64,000 bases of DNA, taken from Stenopsyche tienmushanensis. Lineage: Eukaryota > Arthropoda > Insecta > Trichoptera > Stenopsychidae. The stretch covers positions 1,302,001-1,366,000 of the forward strand of contig WACJ01000549.1 of NCBI GenBank assembly GCA_008973525.1, read 5' to 3'. Below the pieces are notes generated by a model that ran no database searches, was not told the DNA's origin, and saw only the letters and a list, made by a program, of their open reading frames with translations. Shown here piece by piece: positions 20,666-33,325 of the stretch. How positions within the stretch are numbered: position 1 is the first letter of the stretch; each line of letters starts with the position of its first letter. The position numbers were made by a program, and so were the translations under genes.

Positions 20666-23600
20666 GTCAATATTTGTTCATAAATTTAAAATTGACTGAC
20701 ATTAACCAAATTGACGATGAATAATAAATTTTTAAAACAGTACTCAATAAGGCGTTTTAACTTTAAGCATTGGAAACTCTAATGGCTTTGAACTGAAATC
20801 ATATAGTCGAACAATATAAACAATTGATACTAAATAATAGGATGGCGATGGCTTATTCATCTGTGAAATTAAAGTGTTAATTTTGTGGGTGAAAAATTCC
20901 ATTAAATACTGAACGACTATAATTTTGTTGCATTTAAGGCAAATAATTTACACTTCATTCTTGTCCAACCAATTTACAGGATTACTTAAATGATCAATAA
21001 ATCAACAAAAAAAAAACATATCTCGATATGAAGCATTCGACCATCTTCATGTTTTTTATACGAGGGCAATTCATTGAGTTAAAATATTTACGATGCGATT
21101 CGATACTTGTTATACACGCGGCGCGCGGCGCTAGTTGTGTATTTATCAAAATGGCCGTCAAATTGACAGTTTGTACAACGCTCGTATGAAAATATTTTAA
21201 AAGACTACTGCCAAATACGAAGTTGAATTGTCCTCGCATTCACATTGCAAAATTAAAATAAGTAGCTTAAAGAACGCCGCTCGAAAGGTTGTATATAATG
21301 ATTAACGTTTAGAAACGATTGTATAAATAAAAGAGTTAAAAACTAGATATTTTATGACTTGGACTTCAAACGATGCATAGAATCGTCAAGTTATTTATAT
21401 AAAAAATATTTTTTGTAATCAAGAAGTTCGAGCTATTTATTTAAAAATGTTAGATCAAATTCAATCATTAATTTTGAACTTAAAAATATTATTTATCCCT
21501 AGACTTTGTGTATATAAAAACAATTAATGGAGATTTCAAAGCCGTGCCTGATGGTAGAGTAATAAATAGTAATACGAACATTTTATTTATAAGTTTGCAC
21601 AATATTTTTAATAAATCTATAGATTAAGTCACAATGTACATATATTTGAAATGTAGTTGTATATGAACAATTAATTGGAAAAAAGATACATGTTGATGTC
21701 CTTTTTAAAAAAGAGGAATTGTTTCACAAGAATAACTTAGTCGTAAGCAAAACCCATGTTGATCAAACTTAATCATGGACAAAATTATCACATTATTATT
21801 AATATATTTTTTACAAAAAAAAAAAGCACGGCTTTCATTTCCATTTCCTTTTATCCCATTTTGTGATTTTACGAGCAGATTCACTTATACGTGTCGCAAT
21901 TAGTCATCTTACGACGACTGTGAAATTTAAGCATGAGGTAGAAAAGGGAAATTCCCCAGTTTTAAAACGAGAGCAAAATTCGGGGTTTTCTTTATTGTTT
22001 CCCAGGTAACAGACACGTGTAACGAAACTCTTGTAACTTAATCACCGGTATAACTATGTTGTAATTACAAAATTTCGCCACAGTGTCACTTGTCAAGGTT
22101 GAGGGTTTGTGGAATTTCTGTTTTTCGGATTACGACACCCTTTATCCGCTTTTAAGCGTTCGAGTTTCCGGCTCGTAATTGATGGTAATTGCTTTCATTA
22201 CTTCCGAGGAATGTTTTGCTTGTAACAATATTTAGATAACATGACCTTCCTCGGTTACTTTATTCTACTATTCCACATGAAAACTATTCGTATTTTCACA
22301 TTTTCTGTATACGGAAAAGCGGCTGCCGAAAAAACAAGTGTTATGTGACACCGTGATCGTTATCCTAAATTAAGCATAACATATATTGTGTTTTCAACAC
22401 GTTAAATTTAAGCTCCTCAATCTTAAGCATTTCCTAGACATTTACTTATTTAAAAATATATCTTAAATCCTACATTATTATACTTAAATTCTAGACATTA
22501 GATGTCTTAAAATACACCACAGCAACTACTATAGATAATTTGATATCAATCACATATATGTTAAAAGATCTAATTAGAGTACCTCAAAATATTTCAATTA
22601 CCGTTAATCATTAAGCATAATTCAACGTAGCGATATTAGCGACTAAATTTTACATAAAACTAATTCAAACAGATGGATACAATAATATGCTCAGATTTGT
22701 TGACTTTAAATAGAGCGTCCATAAAACAATCAAATAATACTAATCTGATCGTAGAAGACTTTAAAATGTTAGATTTAAGTGCTGATTGTGAAAAAACTAC
22801 ATTTACCAACACCGCCAATAATAAAAATATACAGTTCAATAACTCAATCCGAGCGATTATGCTGCCATCTATTGCTAGATTTTGATTTACAAGATTGCAC
22901 CGCAAATTATTCGCGTACAAAAAAAGCTTTTATAAATTTGATTCCATACATGTATAGTTTTGGCATAATATTATTATATAAATTCAAAAACACTTTATTG
23001 ATTCAAAGACTGAATAATCATATATTAAATATATTAACTAATCTAGATTGAATATAATATATTAATTGGTATAATATAAATTTAAATGTCGACATTGGAT
23101 ACCGGCACCATCAATAAAATGACTATTTAAATCGAAAAATTACAACTGGAGTGCTTTTGTTGTTATCTAGTAGTCGATGATGTTTAATATTATTACAATT
23201 AATTTTTTTTTTGCTTATTGATGAAACATTACAGATTTTGAGATGTGCTCAATCGATTATAAATATTACCTAAACTAATTTATATTGTAAATAATTTTCG
23301 CATTTTGCTTGAAATATATCCTAATTACTAGATTATAGTGTCGGCTCATATGACATTAAAAACATCGAATGTTAGACAATCTCAAACATGTATCATGGAC
23401 TATGGTAATTGTGAGTTATACCGTATGCAATATTAAAACACTAGTACAAATATTTTGCATTACATTAATGAAATGAATTTATAAATTTGTTTCCCTATTA
23501 ATAAGTATTAAATCTAGTATAAAATGTTTTTTTTTAATACAAATAGAAAAAAAAAACTTTGATGTCAAAATAATTTGTACAGTTTGGTTTTAACGTCGTT

Positions 23601-24490
23601 AAAGTCTACAGTTATCAACACCAGACATCAATTTACAATTTGCAGCGATTTGCTACCCTCTAGTGGTAGGTTATTGTGTATGAAATTGCAACGTCTTATC
23701 ACACATGAATAAACAAGCCCTTGCGGCAAATATGTGTAATGCTGTCAGTTTTTTACTGTTTTGAATCGAATTGAAGAAAAAATAACATTATGGATGTCAA
23801 AGTAGATGCAATTATTAATGTAAGACATTACAAGGATTAAATATATATATATATGTTTGTTCTAAAATGAAAAAGCACACACACACACACGTTAAAACAA
23901 GTACTTTTATACTTAAGAATATAAGTGTTAAAGTTGAAAATAGCGTAAAATTAAAAAATCGTGCAATTAAAAATAATTCCATATTAATAATATATCTATA
24001 GGTTAAAAAGGTACGTAGGTCACCAGTGAATACCAATAAAATCTATTGATAAAATGGTAAATGTTGTAAATGCATTATTCTATTATAAAATGGAGATCCC
24101 CTACTTACGAACAGGATGAAAATGTTTCATTCAAAGCGCTTATAAACACTATTTTTTTTATAAAAATACTCATTAGAATTTTGTTAATGCCCATATATAT
24201 CAACTCCCAATGACGAGACACTTTTTTTTCAATACTACTATCACAATATCCCTAGAAAGCCCTTCAACAGTTGAAAAATCTACGATATGAATGTGAAAAT
24301 ATTGTTTCTGCTTTTTTTTGTAAGATGGGATTCTGCTTGTCAAATCGAAAATGGTAACGTTTATGTTTTATCGTAATGCATGCATGAGGACACCCTCGGG
24401 CTGTCTGTCTTTTTGATGGTTTTGGGTCATTGATTCTACATACGATGTTTCTTTCCGCCAAAACAGAGATATTCAAAGGCTTCCTCTTAC
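20666..24490. other. Intergenic, AT-rich; no gene seen
   Basis: Downstream of the CUB gene. Only small landmarks are visible: a GC-rich core at 21115-21135 next to AAAATGGCCGTC, a moderately GC-richer block at 21830-22340 with a CACGTG at about 22012, and a CA run near 23877-23890. Open frames here are short, AT-driven and without recognisable domains. Confidence 0.5.
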
Positions 24491-27400
24491 TTCTCTATAA
24501 AGACGCAGGAGTGAGAAGCATGTCAACATCCCCGTGAACACGGGGTGGGCGTAAGTCATACGTTCATAATGAAGAGGGACAGTTTGCTATGAAAGCGAAA
24601 TATGGGAGTAAATTTATTTTTCAACAGAAAATATGCAAATGGCATCACACCACGTCGTGAATAATGTTGAAGGATCCAAATTATAAACGGAGCGTACTTA
24701 ATTTGTTCCGATGAGGGCAGGGGTGCTTAAATGTTGAAAACATGGCCTAATTGATTCCGATAAATAAGCTCAAAGTTTTACAATTAATACACCAAACAAA
24801 CAAGCTTTTATAATTATAAGAACAAAACTATTGTAGTTAATATATCATGCATTTATTGAAGAATAGAAATCATATTGAGATCAATAACATAAAATAACCA
24901 CAAATATACTTTTATTTATTTAATAAAACATTAAGTGTGAAATAGTGCTTCCATGCACTTTTATAATCTTAAATTACAAGCAACACACATTTTATACCAT
25001 TACACCATATCATATAATGTGTATGCATACAAAAAATATTTGCATGCAGAGTGACCATATGTTAAAATCAAACTGTTTTTCATTAATTAAAAACAAAATG
25101 TAAAAACATAATACATTGGATTCATAAACGATCTTTGTGAAAGTGCCAAAACAACGAATTGATCAAACAAAAATATAATTGACGCAATGTAAATCATCCC
25201 CGTTTTTGAACGGGGAAGTAAACCCCGCCACCACCCACACTGGGCCATCATATATGGTTTTACCAGCATGTATGCTAAAGAGCATGTACTTCACTTTTGT
25301 TACATATTTTAATCATAAAATAATTTCATATGAATTTAAAAAAAAAACTTATACCACTGAATATGCACCATGGAATAAGCAAATTGAAGACTTAATTGCG
25401 CACGTCTTCCTGGATTCATAAGGTGTTAAAAATTTCAATCGAAATAATGACACGCTATGAAGATGTTCAACATAATACCAACAACAATTGAATCAAAAAT
25501 TAATGCCGTATTAGAACTTTTACGGTTTGTATCAATCATGCTAAAGATGTTTTCATATCCACACATACACATCGAATCAAAATTTAAATGGACGTATCCA
25601 AATTCGTAATGGTTGGGTGTTTTACTAACAATGTCAATTGCCCATGCAAACATTTTTCACTACGAAAATATTATTTTGCAAACTCTTTGCAAATTGATTT
25701 TGTGGCCGATAATAATAAAATTGTATCTTTCGCTGCGCACGTCGTTTTATGATATGATGGTGGAAAAAAATCGCTGTTGGATTTTTTCAATGAGGCCTTC
25801 TAGCGAGTCGTAAAGAATGAGTATTTTTTATAACCTCATATGAAGAAGTTGTTGAAGGCACGAGGGCGGGTCGTAAAAAATTAAAGTCAGCCCGTGAATT
25901 TTATTGCCACATTATAATAAAATCCGCCCTCGACCCATTTTTCTGACGACGAAATAAAATTCCGATAATAGTTTTAACATCAAGGCAATCAGTTGGGTTG
26001 AATTAATTTTTCAAGAATTATCAAATCTAAGATATTTGGATCAAAATTTTTAAGTCTACGTAAAATTAAATAAATAATTTTATCATAAATCCTCAGTCTA
26101 GACATTGAGAAAAGTTAAGGTGAAATAAAAAAGAAAAACATAATAAGATAGTACTTACGAAGCATTAAATCATATTATAAATATAATATATATTCCATAA
26201 CACCAGATTAAAATCAATAAAAAGAAATAACTAAACGATATAGAACAAAATTGATACATTTTTGATCCAATAAAATAGATTTTTTTTCAGAAATTATTCC
26301 TAACCAACTGTCTTTATGAAATTGTCTTCAATGCAATACACTGCATTCATATATTTTAATTACGCATTGTTCATTTTCCGTTCGGCCGGATGGGGTTGTT
26401 TTTCAAAATTATTGATTAAAACACCACGCACCCCATTCAGCCATCTTTATTCAAATTTTATTGGTCGTATTCGTGGCCCGACCTCCATATATCACGACAG
26501 GCATTTGGACCACTCCGCACCGCCATATATTTCATATGGCTTTATTATGAAGGGTGAACTCTCTCCAGGAGAGCTTTCATATTATTAAACAGCTTTCGCT
26601 TTCGGTGGTGCGAGCCTCTAGAAAATATTTTCCAAGGTTTCTTAAAGAAGCTTACAAGTAATATATGCGAATTGCTCAAGTTTTGTACGCCTTCATACGA
26701 TATGCTAATTATACCCCGCAAGTTTTTAAGTTATTATACCAAAGTGCGACGTTATAGTCAAATTTTAATAACAAATTTATAGTACCGCAACGATAAACAA
26801 TTCAACCCCTGCGATTTCTTCGAGGGCACATGGGCTTTAACCATCGAACGGATTTGAAGCTCTTGTGCATACCATTACTGAAGGGTATATGATATTTTAT
26901 ATTTATAATATTCGATATCGATAAAGATGTCATTGAATCGATTAAGGGATGTTTTTTGTTTAATTTTCCTTATAGAATCATCATTCTACCAAATTTTTCA
27001 ATCAATACGTTTTCATTTGTATTTAGGCAATTCATTTAGAATTAAATTTGATTTGTATAGTCTCTAAATGGTTTTCTCCATTCAATACTTCCATCACCCT
27101 AAACATATTTCACACAGAAATAAGGAAGAATATTATATATAATGTTAATAAAATTATTTGAAAAGACACTATCGTAATTCTATTGTGGTTACAGAATTTT
27201 ATTGTCTTTGACAAAACGCATGCGTATAGCATTAAAAATATTTGATTTGTAATACAGATATCATTATTTATCGAACTTGTTTTCTTTTACCAAAAGATAC
27301 AAAATAAACACAATTTATTACACAACTCTGTAGATTAATTGGAATATAATTTAAGCATTCGATCCATCGAATAACGTCCATTTTTGGGGTATTTAAGATA

Positions 27401-30400
27401 CCCTTACCGTAATTTTGAGAAGAAGAAAATCTTAAATCTAGGCGTATTCAATCAAATAATTATTCATTATACCAAAAATTAGCGCAATATATTACATTTC
27501 GTATTGATTTGATTCCATATCATGAGTCCAGACACAAAGTGCAATATTTATATTCACATTTGCACGTACAAATTAACATTATCACAGAGTTCTTATCCTA
27601 ATTCCACAGGTGAGTCCACGTTATTGATTTTTTGATTGCTCAAACTTATTTTAAGACGTATTACGTACGTCTGCATTTAATATAATTAGAATTAACCTTA
27701 TCTTTAATTATTCAAACGCGATAATACCATTATACAGCAGTTATAAATGATTACGTATAAAGCGTAAAAGTAAAGAAAAAGCTTGTTCAAAAGAATTTCA
27801 ATAGCGAGAATATTAAAACTTATTATTTTTTTGTTGTTGATAAAATCGCATTTTTAATAAATAGGGTTTAATAAAATATGTGTATATTTTGATATTACAC
27901 TTTTAGCACATTTTTTTCCTACGAGATTTAATTTTGCACGGAGAAAAAATCTTTTAAAGCATAATTCGTCGGCGATAACTAGGTTATTCCGCGTGAAATT
28001 TGCTCAAAACAAACAATGATCAAAAATAACATCATCGTGGGTGAAGTTTTAATTAAAATTCTGGCATATATACCCGTATCTCGGGATGCGAAAGGGATGA
28101 GTACGGGATAGTCCAATATTTTGCACACGGCCAAATAAGCTGGAGTAGTTTGTTGGGTAAACAGACTTTGGGTCGGTAAACAAAGAGGGAACAGGTTGTT
28201 GGTTGTTTCCAGATCCTTGTTGGTCACATACTGGAATCTACCCCTAAAATATCGACCCGCATGCGTCGTAAATGATCGCCGAAGCATTTATCCCCGGCGT
28301 TGATAGTAATCAGATTTGTATCCCCCTAAAAAAATAGTATTTAATATCAAGAATATTTTGTCGTCCGAGTGCTGCTGAAATAACAACCGAATACTTCGAA
28401 ATTCAGAAAAGGGCAAACGAATAAACAAGCCAATCAAGTATCATTGACCCACAAAAGAACTACTCCATAAATTTATATCTGGAATGATACATATGTATTC
28501 CTTGAGGTTCTCATATGACTCTGATGATGCACTGAATTGGATTTATGCCAAAATCGCTGACCTATTTCTTCATCGACATTCACCAATGACAATGTGGTAC
28601 AATGCAGCCATGAAGTCAACCTCTTACACTTGCAGATATACACACTTGGTATGAGGGAATAGATTTATTATATGGATGTATTAACGAACAATATTGTTAT
28701 TGAAATGATTCCAGAGAATTACTTTTATACATTTTCCTAGGATACGAATTTATTTGAATTCAAACGGGCGCTTTGAAAGAGCAACATATTTTTTTGAGTG
28801 AATTTGTGTTTTCATTGTATAAAAATGAATAAAACAAATCAGTAATGAAATTTCGCACACATTGAAATCATATCAACGTCCAAAAACAACATTCGATTCG
28901 AGCAGACATTTTCAATCGAAAGCAAAATTTAACTTTTCGGGTCAAACATTTTTTCCCGGAACTGACATATAGGACGTGTTATTCTGTCGCATTTCACTCT
29001 TGTTACATGTCAATTGTCTATATTATTCCCGAACAAAAAAAAAAAACACGTTTTGATAAGGTTTTCCCGGAAAGTTTTTGTTTTTCCCCCAGGCGAGGTA
29101 AAATCTCTCGCTGTAATCCATACACGTCAGTCTATCGAGAATTTTCATCGATGTTGGTACATTTGCGAACAAATTGTGTACTTCCATAGATATCCTGCCC
29201 TCTGGGTAAAAATTTAAATATATATTTTGCTGCTCGAGACGGGAGAAACATTTTCGGTCGGGACGTCACATGCTATATTTATTTTGGATATAAACAGACA
29301 AATATAAAGGCGGATTTTTCCGACTGACACATCAGACCTCTAAAATAGATGAAAGAGTTTTCGATTCTCGAAAATGAAGATTGAATTGCAAAAAATTGTT
29401 CACAGCATGTTTTCAAATTGCTCAAACGAAAAAGGTATTTCTAAAATTATTAGCTGCATAATAAACGCTATAGATAAATTTATCAAAGCACAAAAGAGTA
29501 CTACTAAATTCCTAATTAAAAACTATGAATTTTATATGGCGACATTAATAAAAGCAAAATAAGGCTAATGATAGTTACGTGCTCAAACTTTATCAGGGGC
29601 TGACAAATTTATTATAGTATATAAGTAAGATACTAATGATTGGTCATAAACGTGACACAGGATGTAATTCGGGGGATAGTAACCGTTGATGGGGGAGCAT
29701 GGCAAAAATACAGATCGGCAGTGAACCCGGTTTATGGCACACATGTTGTGTCATCGACCATTTTAACATACGGCATATTTGAGAAATCTTTTTTAGCATA
29801 TAAAAATTCATTACGCTAAAATCTAAGCTTTTTATATACATGGAGTAATCTGCTTGTTTTGTCAAATCCTATTCTATGCATTTTTCAATGCATCTTAAAA
29901 ATCTAACTTATGGTTAATGACAAAAATTTATGTATCTGGGATTTCTTAAAGCTAAACACGTTATACATTCTGTACACAATCTTATAAATCCTACAAAGAT
30001 ATTCACCAATTTGTTATACATATTTATACATTTGTTAATATGATGCACTAATAAATAATGGGTTTATAGAGACGATTATATTATTATAAACGCTAAAATT
30101 TTCTTCTGGATTATTATTCTTAAGTACGTTTTAAAAAATGAATAAAAACAATAAAATAATATTTAGTCCCATTTCTGTCTTAATGAAATTTGTTTGGGAT
30201 TTATAAAAACTAAATGAAAATTATTATTCTAGCCCCATATCGATTATCGATTGGGTTTAATTTGTGTGATTTGATTAAAAATAATTTGATATTTGGTTCG
30301 GGTTTTATTGAATTTTAAATATGGTAATAAATGGAGCCATGTATTAAAAGCAGACAGTATTTTATCCGGCTCTTTTATAAAATAATACTAATAAATTTAC

Positions 30401-32800
30401 AGTGCCATCAGTTGATGATATATGTTAATTAATAAAATAATTTTGCATAAATCGAAAGTATAAAATAAAATTGAAATAAATAGTCCTGTACAGGTGATAT
30501 AATCTGGGAATCGTTAATGTACATTTTATCGATAAACAATAGCGATTTCTAAAGACGTTTCACGTAGAAGTAAATCTTACAAAGTCCACATATGGGATGT
30601 CTTGATTAATTATCCAAGAAAAGCGAAAGATCGCCTGTTGATATATTGTATATACGTCGGTTCAAATTTCCATCAACTCGTCCGAACTTTCTTATTAGCT
30701 CTCCATCCATCAAATTTGAGATTATCGGAAAAGCTCCATAGCCTCAAGTAATCCGATAAGGAGTTTCAACTTTTCGCAGCGTGTTAGCTAGTAACATATT
30801 CAATCGCACCGAACCGTCACGAAAACGAGCATGTAGCAACTTTTTAAAATTTAAATTAATCCCAACGAAGATTTGCGTTGCCAGTCGGCAAACTTTTGTA
30901 ACTCGCGAAGGCTGTATTCCCAAAGCTCGAGGAGCGAACTATGGAGCGAATTACGCATAAATCAAAAACAATATTAATTTTACGACTTAAAAGAGGCTCT
31001 TAGGGTTCGGAGTATTGGCAAAACTCCACTACGTAATTGCGAACACAATACCAGCGCAAAAAGTAATAATATTATTATCAATTTCGTTCATTTTGCAATC
31101 TTGTCGTAAATCAAAATGGGTCCCGGTCTTGAAATATAATTTATTCATTTGTTTGGTTATACAATTTTCCGGGAACACTTGTTCTTTTAAAGGAGAGTTC
31201 TGAAAACAATACGCTCCGCTGGTTGAATTTAATTAGCTATACTAAAAGAAGGCTTTCGCGCTACGAACCCAATGAAAGAGACCCCACAACGAAATATTTA
31301 TAAGCATGACTTATTCCGAATTGAATACAGAAATGAGCATTGCTATTCGAAACCGTCTAAAATCCATAGCTTTGAGAGCTACATATTTAAAAACATCAAT
31401 TACAAATTAATTACCCATTGATAAATTTATTTTTAATTTTCAACCACTAAAATATTAAATAGATGTCCAATTTATAAGCGAATGAAGAAACTTTTAAGTA
31501 TTTAAAAATGTCGAAATATGATTGGAAAATCAAATTATGCTTACGTTCGTGGATCAAACCATTAAGATTTTGAATGTAGATTAATTGCTCTCAAAGCATT
31601 TTATAATACACGTTTACAACATGTATTTAAACAGCATAAATAAAGAAGATTTTATGCAAAAAATAAAGTCGATATGGCGATCTGAATCAACATTAAAACG
31701 TTTTATCGAAGCACAACGACCCAGAATATAAATATTTAATATTGACAATAATTTTTTAAACAAATATGGCAGTGTAAGAGCCAGTTAAAAGCCTGAAATT
31801 TTTCAAAAAAAGCCACAGACCGAATAACATATTTTTTGTAATAGTTTTTTTTACACAAAATATACATATAATTTTTATGCTTTTGCTTATATATAATTTA
31901 ATATTATGTCACAAAAATATCTACATACCGGTCATTAAAAGCATTCCAGTAATTCCAAATTAATAATACAATATATTCACAAATTATTAATAACGTTAAT
32001 GCAGGCCGCGTGCTAAAGTGGGTAAATATTTAGGAAATAATAAAAATATAAATTCATACATATTGGTAAAGAAATACACTATGTGGTAAATAAATTTGCC
32101 AAAATAAGACAATTAGTCAATACAGTGCTATTTGGAATTTTAGTATTAATATTAATTGATGTATCTATTAATATAATCGATGCAAATTATTTTGTTCCAG
32201 TGTATCATTTCAAAAATCAAAGTGCAAAGCCCCAAAATAAAAAAAAATACGAGTTGTCTTCGAGCAGAAAATACAATAAAGACGCGTCGGAAAATTCTCA
32301 AAAATACGCCCACGAGACAACTTCCCGATGTGTAGTTAAATATGAACATATATGTAGAAATTTCATAGCAGTTTTTCCGAGCTAAAAGGTTTTATTTGAT
32401 GTGCAGAAAGTGCCAGTGATTTCATATTCTTATCACGAAGAATAAATCGTTCCCAAGGAGCGTGAACGCGGTAGGGGGTGAGGAGCATGGTGTCAAGTGG
32501 GAAATGTCGGCTTTTCTGTCGAGGAAAATTTCGCGAAAAACGCAATGTTTCTGTACAAATCTACGTTACAAACTACAACGACCTATAGTGCTTATGCTTA
32601 CAACGGACACTCAACTATTAAAAAAAAACTCCAATGAAGTAAACATCAAAAATGCATAATCAAACAAATCAAAAAAATCCACAATGATATAAAATTTAAA
32701 GAGAGATTTACATGATTAATTTAAAAACCGTTTAGGCTATCTAGTATATTGTAGTTTCTCATATATCATATCTAAAATTTAATACAATATATATATACAT
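24491..32800. other. Intergenic, AT-rich; no gene seen
   Basis: No coding region is supportable. Structured spots: hairpins CCCCGTG-AA-CACGGGG at 24530-24545 and CCCCGTT-4-AACGGGG at 25198-25215, a compound inverted repeat at 25861-25932, and GCCATAT/ATATGGC near 26521-26540. The frames at 26316-26588, 27979-28287 and 32083-32385 show no family signature. Confidence 0.45.
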
Positions 32801-32837
32801 TCTATAAATAATGAAACGTTATGTACATACTTAAATT

Positions 32838-33325
32838 AAAGGACATATTAAGTCCAAATATTTCCTACTTGTTTTTTGATTCCCATTTCTACATGAATGT
32901 CTTATAGTAAGAAAAAAAGTGCTTATACAATAAAACCATGCAATAAAACACACACGAAGCAAAAATTCTATTTTCTGTTTATAAACGTAATTTCAAAAAA
33001 AATCAAACGACAAGTTCAAACTGATATGAAATTATGAAAACTGCACGAGCAATAAATTTTAAACCAAGAATATTTAAATACATGCTTACGCTAAAGGACA
33101 TATTGCGCCCTTATAATTTGAATGAATTGTTCAATACCAAAAAAAATGGATTAACCATATTTTAACTCTATACACAGTACTTCAAACTATAATAGCAATC
33201 AAACTTACGAATTCGTGATTAAAATTGTGCATAAATGTATAATAATTGCATAAAATATGGATTAAATAAAAAGACGTAAGCTTATAAAACCTAAGGGCAT
33301 ATTGCGCCCATTTTTCCTACTCTTG
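32838..33325 (+). repeat. Three diverged copies of a GGACATATTGCGCCC repeat
   Basis: Copies start near 32841 (GGACATATTAAGTCC), 33096 (GGACATATTGCGCCC) and 33295 (GGGCATATTGCGCCC). The first and third also share a downstream block of the form TTTCCTACTTGTTT and TTCCCA. Spacing is about 255 and 199 bp, so this may be an old tandem duplication. Confidence 0.5.

Noticed and set aside
23877..23892. CA repeat
   Set aside because: Ordinary short microsatellite with no structural or coding context.
25087..25269. Hairpin and frame recalling the end of bacterial IS200/IS605 elements (AAATCATCCCCG plus stem)
   Set aside because: There is no TnpB- or Fanzor-like protein nearby and the surroundings are ordinary insect-like DNA; the likeness is limited to a dozen bases.
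29374..29562. 62-codon Lys/Ile-rich frame
   Set aside because: No start context, no domain, composition equals background.
32083..32385. 100-codon frame with a hydrophobic N-terminal stretch
   Set aside because: No ATG start (it opens on GTG), AT-driven Lys/Asn/Ile content, no family pattern; probably chance.
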